Shown here in pieces: positions 31,072-39,723 of a stretch of 64,000 nt of DNA. This DNA is from Streptomyces sp. Tu 3180 (GTDB lineage Bacteria; Actinomycetota; Actinomycetes; Streptomycetales; Streptomycetaceae). Positions within the stretch are counted from its first letter, which is position 1. Every line of letters starts with the position of its first letter. The notes below the pieces were generated by a model that saw only the letters and a program-made list of their open reading frames with translations, did not search any database and was not told where the DNA came from. The DNA is taken from the NCBI RefSeq assembly GCF_009852415.1, contig NZ_WOXS01000002.1, positions 5,186,001-5,250,000 on the forward strand. Direction: 5' to 3'. The position numbers and the translations under genes were made by a program.

Positions 31072-32661
31072 CTACAGGGGGATGTTGCCGTGCTTCTTCG
31101 GAGGCAGTGATTCCCGCTTGGTGCGCAGCTGACGCAGGCCCCGCACGATGTGCCGGCGGGTGTCGGACGGCATGATCACCGCGTCGACGTAGCCGCGCTC
31201 GGCCGCGACGTAGGGGTTGAGGAGGGTGTCCTCGTACTCCTGCATCAGACGGGCGCGGGTCGCCTCCGGATCGTCCGATTCGGCGATGGTGCGGCGGTGC
31301 AGGATGTTGACGGCGCCCTGCGCGCCCATCACCGCGATCTGGGCGGTCGGCCAGGCGAGGTTGAGGTCGGCGCCCAGGTGCTTGGAGCCCATGACGTCGT
31401 AGGCCCCGCCGAACGCCTTGCGGGTGATGACGGTGATGAGGGGGACGGTGGCCTCGGCGTAGGCGTAGATCAGCTTGGCGCCGCGGCGGATGATGCCGTC
31501 GTGCTCCTGGTCCACGCCGGGCAGGAAGCCGGGGACGTCGACGAAGGTGATCACCGGGACGTTGAAGGCGTCGCAGGTGCGCACGAAGCGGGCGGCCTTC
31601 TCGGAGGCGGTGATGTCCAGGCAGCCGGCGAACTGCATCGGCTGGTTGGCGACGATGCCGACGGGGCGGCCCTCGACGCGGCCGAAGCCGGTGAGGATGT
31701 TCGGCGCGAACAGCGGCTGCGTCTCGAAGAACTCGGCGTCGTCCAGGACGTGCTCGATCACCGTGTGCATGTCGTACGGCTGGTTCGCCGAGTCCGGGAC
31801 GACCGTGTCCAGCTCGCGGTCCTCGTCGGTGAGGGAGAGGTCGGCCTCCTCGGGGAAGGCCGGGGGCTCGGAGAGGTTGTTGGACGGCAGGTACGACAGC
31901 AGCTGCTTGACGTACTCGATGGCGTCCTTCTCGTCGCCGGCCATGTGGTGGGCCACGCCCGAGGTGGAGTTGTGGGTGCGGGCGCCGCCCAGCTCCTCGA
32001 AGCCGACGTCCTCGCCGGTGACCGTCTTGATGACGTCCGGGCCGGTGATGAACATGTGGCTGGTCTGGTCGACCATGACCGTGAAGTCGGTGATCGCGGG
32101 GGAGTACACCGCACCGCCCGCGCACGGGCCGACGACCAGGCTGATCTGCGGGATCACGCCGGAGGCGTGGGTGTTGCGGCGGAAGATCTCGCCGTAGGCG
32201 CCGAGGGAGGCCACGCCCTCCTGGATGCGGGCGCCGCCGGAGTCGTTGATGCCGATGACCGGGCAGCCGGTCTTCAGCGCGAAGTCCATCACCTTGACGA
32301 TCTTCTGGCCGTAGACCTCGCCCAGCGCCCCGCCGAAGACCGTGAAGTCCTGCGAGAAGACGGCGACCGGGCGGCCGTCGACGGTGCCGTACCCGGTGAC
32401 GACGCCGTCGCCGTAGGGGCGGTTCCGGTCGAGGCCGAAGTGGGTGGAGCGGTGCCGGGCGAACTCGTCCAGTTCGACGAAGGAGCCTTCGTCGAGCAGG
32501 AGGTCGATCCGCTCACGGGCCGTCAGTTTGCCCTTGGAGTGCTGCTTCTCGACGGCGCGTGCGGAGCCGGCGTGCGTCGCCTCTTCGATGCGACGCCGAA
32601 GGTCCGCGAGCTTGCCCGCGGTCGTGTGGATGTCAGGCTGCTGCTCTTCCGGCTCGGACAT
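31072..32661 (-). CDS. pccB: Propionyl-CoA carboxylase beta chain
   Basis: Carboxyltransferase subunit of 529 residues that moves CO2 from biotin to propionyl-CoA (and to varying extent acetyl-CoA), giving methylmalonyl-CoA for fatty acids and polyketides. Crotonase-like N- and C-domains are clear: ERIDLLLDEGSFVELDEF, GGARIQEGVASLGAYGEIF, PCAGGAVYSPAITDF (first oxyanion region), NQPMQFAGCLDI, PGFLPGVDQEHDGIIRRGAKL, and TRKAFGGAYDVMGSK (second). The aspartate in the GVDQEHD segment corresponds to the known specificity residue Asp422 of S. coelicolor PccB. It is divergent from birA, which attaches biotin to its partner subunit. Confidence 0.96.
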   Translation of the reverse strand: MSEPEEQQPDIHTTAGKLADLRRRIEEATHAGSARAVEKQHSKGKLTARERIDLLLDEGSFVELDEFARHRSTHFGLDRNRPYGDGVVTGYGTVDGRPVAVFSQDFTVFGGALGEVYGQKIVKVMDFALKTGCPVIGINDSGGARIQEGVASLGAYGEIFRRNTHASGVIPQISLVVGPCAGGAVYSPAITDFTVMVDQTSHMFITGPDVIKTVTGEDVGFEELGGARTHNSTSGVAHHMAGDEKDAIEYVKQLLSYLPSNNLSEPPAFPEEADLSLTDEDRELDTVVPDSANQPYDMHTVIEHVLDDAEFFETQPLFAPNILTGFGRVEGRPVGIVANQPMQFAGCLDITASEKAARFVRTCDAFNVPVITFVDVPGFLPGVDQEHDGIIRRGAKLIYAYAEATVPLITVITRKAFGGAYDVMGSKHLGADLNLAWPTAQIAVMGAQGAVNILHRRTIAESDDPEATRARLMQEYEDTLLNPYVAAERGYVDAVIMPSDTRRHIVRGLRQLRTKRESLPPKKHGNIPL

Positions 32662-32771
32662 CGGGATGCGGCTCCCTGCCTGCTCAAAAGGGGGGACGGT
32701 TACTCATCCGTAGCGTAGTGGGGGGTCCCGTCATCGGCAGTGCGGTGTTTACCACACCTAGGGTGGCTTGC

Positions 32772-33638
32772 ATGACGCCGCGAGATGCATCAGAACCGTT
32801 CGGAAACCGTTGGTCGGACCTGGACCGGCCGCCCCTCAACGTGGGCGCGTTGCGCCGGGGGCTGGTACGGGAGGGGTCGCTGTGGTCGCAGGTGGACGTG
32901 GTGCAGCGGACCGGGTCGACCAACTCCGATCTGGTGGCGCGGGCGGCCGAGGGACGGGCGGGGGAGGGGGCTGTGCTCGTCGCCGAGGAGCAGACCGCCG
33001 GGCGGGGGCGGCTGGACCGGCGGTGGACCGCGCCGCCCCGGTCGGGGCTGTTCTTCTCCGTGCTGCTCACGCCGCGCGAGGTGCCGGTGGCCCGGTGGGG
33101 CTGGCTGCCGCTGCTGACGGGGGTCGCGGTGGCGACGGGACTGTCGCGGGCGGCGGGGGTGGACACGGCGCTGAAGTGGCCCAACGACGTGCTGGTGACC
33201 GTGGGCGGCGAGGAACGCAAGGCCGGGGGCATCCTCGCGGAGCGGGCGGGGGACGGCGGGGTGGTCATCGGGGTCGGGATCAACGTGAGCCTGCGCGCTG
33301 ACGAGCTGCCGGTGCCGACGGCCGGGTCGCTGGCGCTGGCCGGGGCGGTCGGCACGGACCGGGACCCGCTGCTGCGGGGGATGCTGCGGGCGCTGGAGGA
33401 GTGGTACGGGCGGTGGCGGGCGGCCGGAGGCGATCCCGCGGAGTGCGGTCTGCAGGAGACGTACGCGGCGGGGTGCGCGACGCTCGGGCGGGTGGTGCGG
33501 GCGGAGCTGCCGGGGGAGCGGTCCGTGGTGGGGGAGGCGGTCGCCGTGGACGGGGACGGGCGGCTGGTGATCGCCACGGAGGAGGGGGTGCAGGAGCCCG
33601 TGGGGGCGGGGGACATCGTGCACCTGCGCCCCGCCTGA
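32772..33638 (+). CDS. birA: Biotin protein ligase
   Basis: Biotin--[acetyl-CoA-carboxylase] ligase of 288 residues. It activates biotin with ATP and attaches it to the carrier-domain lysine of subunits such as AccA2. The catalytic core is seen in VVQRTGSTNSDLV, the biotinyl-AMP loop EEQTAGRGRLDRRW, SGLFFSVLL, ALKWPNDVLV with KAGGILAE, and GVVIGVGINVSL. The short C-terminal SH3-like domain follows. No N-terminal helix-turn-helix repressor domain is present, so it is a monofunctional ligase. ATG 32772 is preceded by AGGGTGG. It diverges from pccB across 110 bp, which contains a GGTGTttaccACACC inverted repeat (32743-32757). Confidence 0.95.
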   Translation: MTPRDASEPFGNRWSDLDRPPLNVGALRRGLVREGSLWSQVDVVQRTGSTNSDLVARAAEGRAGEGAVLVAEEQTAGRGRLDRRWTAPPRSGLFFSVLLTPREVPVARWGWLPLLTGVAVATGLSRAAGVDTALKWPNDVLVTVGGEERKAGGILAERAGDGGVVIGVGINVSLRADELPVPTAGSLALAGAVGTDRDPLLRGMLRALEEWYGRWRAAGGDPAECGLQETYAAGCATLGRVVRAELPGERSVVGEAVAVDGDGRLVIATEEGVQEPVGAGDIVHLRPA

Positions 33639-33850
33639 GCGGGGACCCGGGCGGCGCGCGTGCGGGATCGGGTGCGGGCGGGCCGGGGCGCGGTGGCGCC
33701 GGACCGCGCGCCCCGCGCCGGCCCCGGGCGACGGGAAGGCGCCGGTCACCTCACCGCCGGCCCAACCGAACGGAGTGAGCTGGCGCACACCTGCCGTAGA
33801 GTTGAGGCCGGTCGATACATGGCCGTGGCAGATCGGAAGGGCAGCAACGC

Positions 33851-35008
33851 GTGACCGTCGACGACTCGGGTTCCGGCACGGACGCGCAGGGCCGGGTGGA
33901 GCCTCCTCCACTCTCGGCTTCGCTCGAGCGGGGGGACACCCATCCCGCCGACACCGGCGAGGACCCGCTCGCCCTGCGCCTCGAACAGCTCATCCTGGGC
34001 GCCGAACGCCGTTACACACCCTTCCAGGCGGCCCGCAGCGCCGGCGTCACCATGGAGCTGGCCACGCGGTTCTGGCGCGCCATGGGCTTCGCCGACGTGG
34101 GTCAGGCCAAGGCGCTCACGGAGGCGGACGTACTGGCGCTGCGCCGGCTGGCCGGTCTGGTGGAGGCGGGGCTGCTGAGCGAGGCCATGGCGGTGCAGGT
34201 GGCGCGGTCCACCGGGCAGACCACCGCGCGGCTGGCCGAGTGGCAGATCGACTCGTTCCTGGAGGGGCTGACCGAGCCGCCCGAGCCGGGGATGACCCGG
34301 ACCGAGGTGACGTATCCGATCGTCGAGCTGCTCCTGCCCGAGCTGGAGGAGTTCCTGGTGTACGTCTGGCGGCGCCAGCTCGCCGCCTCGGCCGGGCGCG
34401 TGGTGCAGGGGGCCGACGACGAGGAGATGGTGGACCGGCGGCTCGCCGTCGCGTTCGCCGACCTGGTGGGGTTCACGCGGCTCACCCGGCGGATGGAGGA
34501 GGAGGAGCTCGGCGAGCTCGTCGAGGCCTTCGAGACCACCGCCGCCGACCTGGTGGCGGCGCGCGGCGGGCGGCTCATCAAGACGCTGGGCGACGAGGTG
34601 CTGTACGTCGCGGACGACGCGGGCACGGCCGCGGAGATCGCCGTGCGGCTGATCGAGACCATGGCGAACGACGAGACGATGCCGGAGCTGCGGGTCGGCA
34701 TGGCGTTCGGCACCGTGACCACCCGGATGGGCGATGTCTTCGGCACCACGGTCAATCTGGCCTCCCGGCTCACGTCCATAGCCCCGCGGGACGCCGTGCT
34801 CGTCGACACCGCCTTCGCCGAGGAACTGATCCGCACCGGTGACGCCCCCGCCTCCGAGGCGGCGGCGGCCGAGGCGGTGGCCGCGGCCGAGAAGGAGGGC
34901 GAGGAGCCGCCGACGTACCGGTTCGCGCTGCAGCCGATGTGGCAGCGGCCGGTGCGCGGTCTCGGTGTCGTGGAGCCCTGGCTGCTCACGCGCCGCAACG
35001 GGGTCTAG
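33851..35008 (+). CDS. cya: Adenylate cyclase
   Basis: Class III adenylate cyclase making cyclic AMP, 385 residues, the length of the S. coelicolor Cya needed for germination and normal development. The N-terminal half is a soluble helical regulatory region with a helix-turn-helix-like RYTPFQAARSAGVTMELATRFW segment. The catalytic domain follows from AVAFADLVGFTRLTRRM (metal-binding Asp), GGRLIKTLGDEVLYVA (second Asp), and VNLASRLTSIA (transition-state Arg region). GTG 33851 has GGAAGG upstream. The stop codon TAG overlaps, in CTAG, the stop of the convergent gene at 35005. Confidence 0.93.
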   Translation: MTVDDSGSGTDAQGRVEPPPLSASLERGDTHPADTGEDPLALRLEQLILGAERRYTPFQAARSAGVTMELATRFWRAMGFADVGQAKALTEADVLALRRLAGLVEAGLLSEAMAVQVARSTGQTTARLAEWQIDSFLEGLTEPPEPGMTRTEVTYPIVELLLPELEEFLVYVWRRQLAASAGRVVQGADDEEMVDRRLAVAFADLVGFTRLTRRMEEEELGELVEAFETTAADLVAARGGRLIKTLGDEVLYVADDAGTAAEIAVRLIETMANDETMPELRVGMAFGTVTTRMGDVFGTTVNLASRLTSIAPRDAVLVDTAFAEELIRTGDAPASEAAAAEAVAAAEKEGEEPPTYRFALQPMWQRPVRGLGVVEPWLLTRRNGV

Positions 35009-35619
35009 TCCACACCGCCGACGCACAGGCCGATGACCGGGAGGCACAGACCGGGATCGGGGTTGGGGTCGGGGTCCGGTTCGTCCGGCCGGGCCGGTGG
35101 TGGTTCCGGGGACGCGGGCGGGGGTGTTCGGGTGCGGGACGGGGCCGGTGGCGGGGGAGCGGTCGGGTCCGGTGCCCGGGTCGCGGGTTTCCGGGGTGGG
35201 ACGGCCGAGGGGGAGGCCGGATCGGCCGGATCGGCGGCGGCCGGGGAACGTGCCGGTGCGGAGGACGCCGGCGTGCCCGGGGCGAGCGGGGTCGTGTTCT
35301 GGCCGCCCAGGGCGGTGGGGGAGGAAGGGCCGGTCTCGGGGGCGGAAGTCGGTGGGGCCGGGGTGCCGCCCGTGACGGTGGGCGCCGGGCCGGTGGACGT
35401 GTGCGGGCGGGGGACGGCCTCCGCGCCGACGCCCTCGCCGCCCGGGCCGGAGAGCAGGCGGACGAGGCCGAGGGCGCCCGCGGTCAGGACCAGGCCGCCG
35501 GCCGCCAGCAGGGCCTTGCGCGGGCGGGGCCTGCGGTGACGGCCCCGGGGGTGCGGGCCCGTGCGTTCCGGTGACCCGTCGGGCCCCGGTGCGGGTGGTG
35601 CCGGCGTGTTCGGTGTCAT
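35005..35619 (-). CDS. Proline-rich single-pass membrane protein with C-terminal Cys tail
   Basis: A 204-residue protein of unknown function. The cytoplasmic N-terminus is basic and His/Arg-rich (RGRHRRPRPRK), followed by one transmembrane helix (ALLAAGGLVLTAGALGLV). A long Pro/Ser/Thr/Ala-rich extracellular stretch that could span the cell wall comes next, with a (P)DPNPDPG run. It ends in a short tail PGLCLPVIGLCVGGVD with two cysteines spaced six apart, which may form a disulfide. ATG 35619 has GAGGGATCGCG upstream. Its 4-bp convergent overlap with cya is of the CTAG kind. It may be a surface-exposed, wall-crossing protein (inference). Confidence 0.75.
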   Translation of the reverse strand: MTPNTPAPPAPGPDGSPERTGPHPRGRHRRPRPRKALLAAGGLVLTAGALGLVRLLSGPGGEGVGAEAVPRPHTSTGPAPTVTGGTPAPPTSAPETGPSSPTALGGQNTTPLAPGTPASSAPARSPAAADPADPASPSAVPPRKPATRAPDPTAPPPPAPSRTRTPPPASPEPPPARPDEPDPDPNPDPGLCLPVIGLCVGGVD

Positions 35620-35806
35620 CGCGATCCCTCCCCTGCGTACGCGCCCCCGACGCGCCGCGGTGGAGCGCACGCTATGCGCTCCCGTGGAGGAGGGCCGCCG
35701 GAGTCGGCCGGATGTCACTCGAACGGGTGGGCGGGGGGTGACGGGGGAACCGGGCGTGAGCCCTTTTCCGGTGGGGTGCCGTGCTGCGATGATCGGGGCG
35801 AGCGAT

Positions 35807-35822
35807 GTTAACCCGCGTTAAC
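35807..35822. promoter_or_regulatory. GTTAACccgcGTTAAC operator ahead of the enoyl-CoA hydratase gene
   Basis: Two GTTAAC hexamers (35807-35812, 35817-35822), each itself a palindrome, are separated by CCGC and lie 11 bp before the start codon, next to the GGAGGG ribosome site. AT-rich palindromes like this stand out in DNA of this GC content and suggest a repressor site that would block transcription or initiation. Confidence 0.6.
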
Positions 35823-35833
35823 CGGAGGGTGTC

Positions 35834-36634
35834 ATGAGTGAGGAACGGTTCGGGGAGTTCGTGCTGGTGCGCCGGCACGGGGAGGGGCATGTCGCGGAGC
35901 TCGTCCTCGACCGCCCCAAGGCCATGAACGCCGTGTCGACCGGAATGGCCCGCTCGATCGCCGGAGCCTGCGCGGCGCTGGGGGAGGACCGCGGTGTCCG
36001 GGTGGTGGTGCTGACCTCCTCGCACGAGCGGGCGTTCTGCGTGGGGGCCGACCTGAAGGAGCGCAACTCCTTCAGCGACGCCGACCTGGTGCGCCAGCGC
36101 CCCGTGGCGCGCGGGGCGTACACCGGGGTGCTCGAGCTGCCGGTGCCCACGGTCGCGGCGGTGCACGGGTTCGCCCTGGGCGGCGGCTTCGAGCTGGCCC
36201 TGTCGTGCGACGTGATCGTGGCCGACCGCACGGCCGTGGTGGGGCTGCCCGAGGTGTCCGTCGGGGTGATCCCGGGCGGTGGCGGCACGCAGCTGCTGCC
36301 CCGGCGGGTGGGCGCGGCGCGCGCCGCCGAGCTGATCTTCACGGCGCGGCGGGTGGAGGCCGCCGAGGCCCGGGAGCTGGGGCTCGTCGACGAGCTGGTG
36401 GAGGAGGGGCGGGACCGGGAGGCGGCCCTGGCCCTGGCGTCCCGGATCGCCGCGAACTCCCCGGTGGGGCTGCGGGCGGCCAAGCGGGCGCTGCGCCTGG
36501 GACACGGGCTGGACCTGTCCGCCGGCCTCGAGGTCGAGGACGCGGCCTGGCGGTCGGTGGCGTTCTCGGGCGACCGCGCGGAGGGGGTCGCCGCCTTCAA
36601 CGAGAAGCGCAAGCCGAACTGGCCGGGGGAGTAG
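35834..36634 (+). CDS. Enoyl-CoA hydratase/isomerase family protein
   Basis: Crotonase-fold enzyme of 266 residues, probably hydrating or isomerising an enoyl-CoA in fatty-acid or branched-chain degradation. LVLDRPKAMNAVSTGMARSI, AFCVGADLKERNSF (first oxyanion-hole segment), AAVHGFALGGGFELALSCDVIVA (second oxyanion segment) and GLPEVSVGVIPGGGGTQLLPRRVG carry the family signature, with glutamates at the usual hydratase positions (GGGFELAL, GLPEVSVG). C-terminal helices follow, ending in AFNEKRKPNWPGE, the common end of hydratases. GGAGGG precedes ATG 35834. The unusual GTTAAC repeat just upstream suggests specific repression. Confidence 0.93.
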   Translation: MSEERFGEFVLVRRHGEGHVAELVLDRPKAMNAVSTGMARSIAGACAALGEDRGVRVVVLTSSHERAFCVGADLKERNSFSDADLVRQRPVARGAYTGVLELPVPTVAAVHGFALGGGFELALSCDVIVADRTAVVGLPEVSVGVIPGGGGTQLLPRRVGAARAAELIFTARRVEAAEARELGLVDELVEEGRDREAALALASRIAANSPVGLRAAKRALRLGHGLDLSAGLEVEDAAWRSVAFSGDRAEGVAAFNEKRKPNWPGE

Positions 36635-36732
36635 CGGGGCCCGCTCCCGCCCTCCGGCCCGTCCCGGTGCGGCCGGTCCCCGTTCGCGTCTCCGATGTCC
36701 CGGTTCGCCCCGAATCTCCTTAGCCTGGAGGG

Positions 36733-37881
36733 ATGGGTGAGGACAGCCGGCTGGCGGCCGTGGTGGCGCTGGCCCAGGGCATGGCCGCCGCGCAGGGTTC
36801 ACGGGAGGCCTGGCGGGCCGCGGCGGTCGGGGCCTGCCGGGCGCTGGGCGGGAGCTTCGCCGCGCTGTCGGTGTGGGAGCGGGAGCTCGGGCGGCTGCGG
36901 GTCCTGGTGAACGTCGGGGAGCTGGCCGAGGGGGAGGAGGAGTTCCCGGACGACGAGTCCTACCCGGTGCACCAGTTCGCCGAGATCACCGAGTTCCTGC
37001 ACGAGCGGTGGGCCGGCGGCGGTGAGCCCGACGCCTGGGTGGAGACGGCCGAGGGGCCGGCGGCGGGGCGGCCGGGGTACCGCCACCAGCGGGTCGCGGC
37101 GCTGCGGCGGCGCGGGCGGGGATGCTGCGTGGTCGCCCCGATCGTGCTGCACGGGCGGGCGTGGGGCGAGCTGTACGTGGCCCGGCCGGCGGGCGTCCCC
37201 GTCTTCGGCCGGGGCGACGCCGACTTCGCCACCGTCCTGGCCGCCGTCGTGGCCGCCGGGATCGCGCAGACCGAGCGGCTGGAGGAGGCGCGCCGGCTGG
37301 CGTACACGGACGCGCTGACCGGGCTGGCCAACCGCCGGGCCGTGGACGCGCGGCTCGACGAGGCGATCGAGCGGCACCGCCGGGACGGGGCCGTCGTCAG
37401 CCTCGTGGTGTGCGACCTCAACGGGCTGAAGCGGGTCAACGACACCCTCGGGCACGCGGTCGGGGACCGGCTGCTGGAGCGGTTCGGGACCGTGCTGTCG
37501 CTGTGCGGGGCCATGCTGCCGGGGGCTCTGGCGGCGCGGCTCGGCGGGGACGAGTTCTGCCTGCTGTCCGTGGGGCCGTCCGCGGACGAGGTCGTCAAGG
37601 CGGCCGACGAGGTGTGCCGCCGGGCCGTCGAGCTGGGGATCGGTGACGGCGTCGCCTGCGGGGTGGCGTCCACCGAGGACCCCGTCGGGCCGGTGCGGTC
37701 CGCCCGGCGGCTGTTCCGGCTGGCCGACGCGGCGCAGTACCGGGCCAAGGCCGGCCGGGCCACCCATCCCGTCGTCGCCGGGCGGGAGGGGCCCGACGAT
37801 CCCGTCCTGCGGCTCGCGGACGAGCCGTCGCGGGCGGCGGACGGGGAGCGGCGCCGGTTCCGGGGGCGGCACTCGCCGTAG
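36733..37881 (+). CDS. GAF-GGDEF protein, probable diguanylate cyclase
   Basis: A 382-residue cytoplasmic signalling protein. The N-terminal ~180 residues form a GAF-like sensor (LGGSFAALSVWERELGRLRVL, CCVVAPIVLHGRAWGELYVARP). The C-terminal domain is a GGDEF cyclase: AYTDALTGLANRRAVDARL, DLNGLKRVNDTLGHAVGD, and the intact active site RLGGDEFCLL. Synthesis of cyclic di-GMP, which controls development in Streptomyces through BldD and RsiG, is therefore likely. No EAL domain is present and no inhibitory RxxD site is obvious before GGDEF. ATG 36733 is 6 nt after TAGCCT, suggesting a leaderless transcript, although GGAGGG abuts the ATG. Confidence 0.92.
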   Translation: MGEDSRLAAVVALAQGMAAAQGSREAWRAAAVGACRALGGSFAALSVWERELGRLRVLVNVGELAEGEEEFPDDESYPVHQFAEITEFLHERWAGGGEPDAWVETAEGPAAGRPGYRHQRVAALRRRGRGCCVVAPIVLHGRAWGELYVARPAGVPVFGRGDADFATVLAAVVAAGIAQTERLEEARRLAYTDALTGLANRRAVDARLDEAIERHRRDGAVVSLVVCDLNGLKRVNDTLGHAVGDRLLERFGTVLSLCGAMLPGALAARLGGDEFCLLSVGPSADEVVKAADEVCRRAVELGIGDGVACGVASTEDPVGPVRSARRLFRLADAAQYRAKAGRATHPVVAGREGPDDPVLRLADEPSRAADGERRRFRGRHSP

Positions 37882-38058
37882 GGCGTGCCGCGGGGGTGCC
37901 GCGGGGGTGCCGTCGTGGCACGGTGGGCACGGCGTGTGCCGGCTCGGCGTGAGGTGCGCGGGCGCGGCGGGTGCGGGTGCGGGTGTGACGTATTCGGTAA
38001 GGGGTGGGCCGGGCCCCCAGTGGTGACATCATTGAATTCACTGCGTACGCTCCTGAAT

Positions 38059-39603
38059 ATGGATATGCACACTGTGGTGGTGGGGACGTCCGGGGTGACC
38101 GCGTCCGACGTGCTCGCCGTGGCGCGCGGGGGTGCCCGCGTCGAACTGTCCGCGGAGGCGGTGGCCGCGCTCGCCGCGTCCCGCGGGATCGTGGACGCCC
38201 TGGCCGCCAAGCCGGACCCCGTCTACGGGGTGAGCACCGGCTTCGGCGCCCTCGCGACCCGGCACATCAGCCCGGAACTGCGCGCGCAGCTGCAGCGCAA
38301 CATCGTCCGCTCGCACGCCGCCGGGATGGGGCCGCGCGTGGAGCGGGAGGTCGTCCGCGCCCTGATGTTCCTGCGGCTGAAGACCGTCTGCTCCGGGCGC
38401 ACCGGGGTCCGGCCCGAGGTCGCGCGGACCATGGCCGACGTGCTGAACGCCGGCATCACCCCGGTCGTGCACGAGTACGGCTCCCTCGGCTGCTCCGGCG
38501 ACCTGGCCCCGCTGTCCCACTGCGCCCTCACGCTGATGGGCGAGGGGGAGGCCGAGGGGCCCGACGGGAGCGTGCGGCCCGCAGGCGAGCTGCTCGCCGA
38601 GCACGGCATCCGGCCCGTCGAACTGCGCGAGAAGGAGGGGCTCGCCCTCCTCAACGGCACCGACGGCATGCTCGGCATGCTGATCATGGCCCTCGCCGAC
38701 CTGGACACCCTGTACAGGTCCGCCGACGTCACGGCCGCCCTCAGCCTGGAGGCGCTGCTCGGCACCGACAAGGTGCTCGCCCCCGAGCTGCACGCCATCC
38801 GGCCGCACCCGGGCCAGGCCGCCAGCGCCGCCAACATGCTGGCCGTGCTGAGGGGTTCGGGGCTGACGGGACATCACCAGGACGACGCGCCCCGCGTCCA
38901 GGACGCCTACTCGGTGCGCTGCGCCCCGCAGGTGGCGGGCGCCGGACGGGACACCCTGGCCCACGCCCGGCTGGTCGCCGAGCGCGAACTGGCCTCCGCC
39001 GTCGACAATCCGGTGGTGCTGCCGGACGGGCGGGTCGAGTCCAACGGCAACTTCCACGGGGCCCCGGTCGCCTACGTCCTGGACTTCCTCGCCATCGCCG
39101 TCGCCGACCTCGGCTCCATCGCCGAGCGCCGCACCGACCGGCTGCTGGACAAGAACCGCAGCCACGGACTGCCGCCGTTCCTCGCCGACGACCCCGGTGT
39201 CGACTCCGGGCTGATGATCGCCCAGTACACGCAGGCCGCCCTGGTCAGCGAGCTGAAGCGGCTCGCCGTACCGGCGTCGGCGGACTCCATCCCGTCCTCC
39301 GCGATGCAGGAGGACCACGTCTCCATGGGCTGGTCGGCGGCGCGCAAGCTGCGCACGGCCGTGGACAACCTCACCCGGGTCCTCGCCGTCGAGCTGTACG
39401 CCGCCGCGCGCGCGGTGGAGCTGCGCGAGGGGCTGACGCCCGCGCCCGCGACCAGGGCCGTGATCGAGGCCGTGCGGGAAGCCGGCGTGGGGGGCCCGGG
39501 ACCGGACCGGTACCTCGCGCCCGACCTCGCCGCGGCGGAGGCGTTCGTCCGCGACGGGCGGCTGGTCGCGGCCGCGGAGACGGTCACCGGGCCGCTGGGC
39601 TGA
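38059..39603 (+). CDS. hutH: Histidine ammonia-lyase
   Basis: First enzyme of histidine degradation, removing ammonia from L-histidine to give urocanate. The 514-residue protein has the family-typical length. The MIO prosthetic group forms from the triad in GSLGCSGDLAPLSH: Cys145-Ser146-Gly147, the Cys-Ser-Gly variant known in streptomycetes instead of Ala-Ser-Gly. Other motifs are VYGVSTGFGALA, NGTDGML, QDAYSVRCAPQV, ESNGNFHGAP, and SSAMQEDHVSMGW. ATG 38059 starts MDMHTVVVG as in other streptomycetes. TTGAAT (38032-38037) may be the -35. No other hut gene is adjacent. Confidence 0.96.
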   Translation: MDMHTVVVGTSGVTASDVLAVARGGARVELSAEAVAALAASRGIVDALAAKPDPVYGVSTGFGALATRHISPELRAQLQRNIVRSHAAGMGPRVEREVVRALMFLRLKTVCSGRTGVRPEVARTMADVLNAGITPVVHEYGSLGCSGDLAPLSHCALTLMGEGEAEGPDGSVRPAGELLAEHGIRPVELREKEGLALLNGTDGMLGMLIMALADLDTLYRSADVTAALSLEALLGTDKVLAPELHAIRPHPGQAASAANMLAVLRGSGLTGHHQDDAPRVQDAYSVRCAPQVAGAGRDTLAHARLVAERELASAVDNPVVLPDGRVESNGNFHGAPVAYVLDFLAIAVADLGSIAERRTDRLLDKNRSHGLPPFLADDPGVDSGLMIAQYTQAALVSELKRLAVPASADSIPSSAMQEDHVSMGWSAARKLRTAVDNLTRVLAVELYAAARAVELREGLTPAPATRAVIEAVREAGVGGPGPDRYLAPDLAAAEAFVRDGRLVAAAETVTGPLG

Positions 39604-39610
39604 ACCGGAC

Positions 39611-39639
39611 GGGGCCCCGCACCGGCGTCGCGGGGCCCC
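39611..39639. terminator. hutH terminator
   Basis: GGGGCCCCGC (39611-39620) pairs with GCGGGGCCCC (39630-39639) around a 9-nt loop, 8 nt after the hutH stop. Further GGGGCCCC repeats follow. Confidence 0.7.
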
Positions 39640-39723
39640 GGAGGGCCGCCGGGGCCCCGGTGACGGTCCGTCATCCGCCGTGCGCCGGCGGCCCGGGGCC
39701 TCGCCGGGGAAGGAGCGGGCGGC

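Noticed and set aside
32743..32757. GGTGTttaccACACC as a biotin-ligase operator
   Set aside because: The encoded BirA lacks a helix-turn-helix, so autoregulation by it is not expected; the repeat is short and may be chance.
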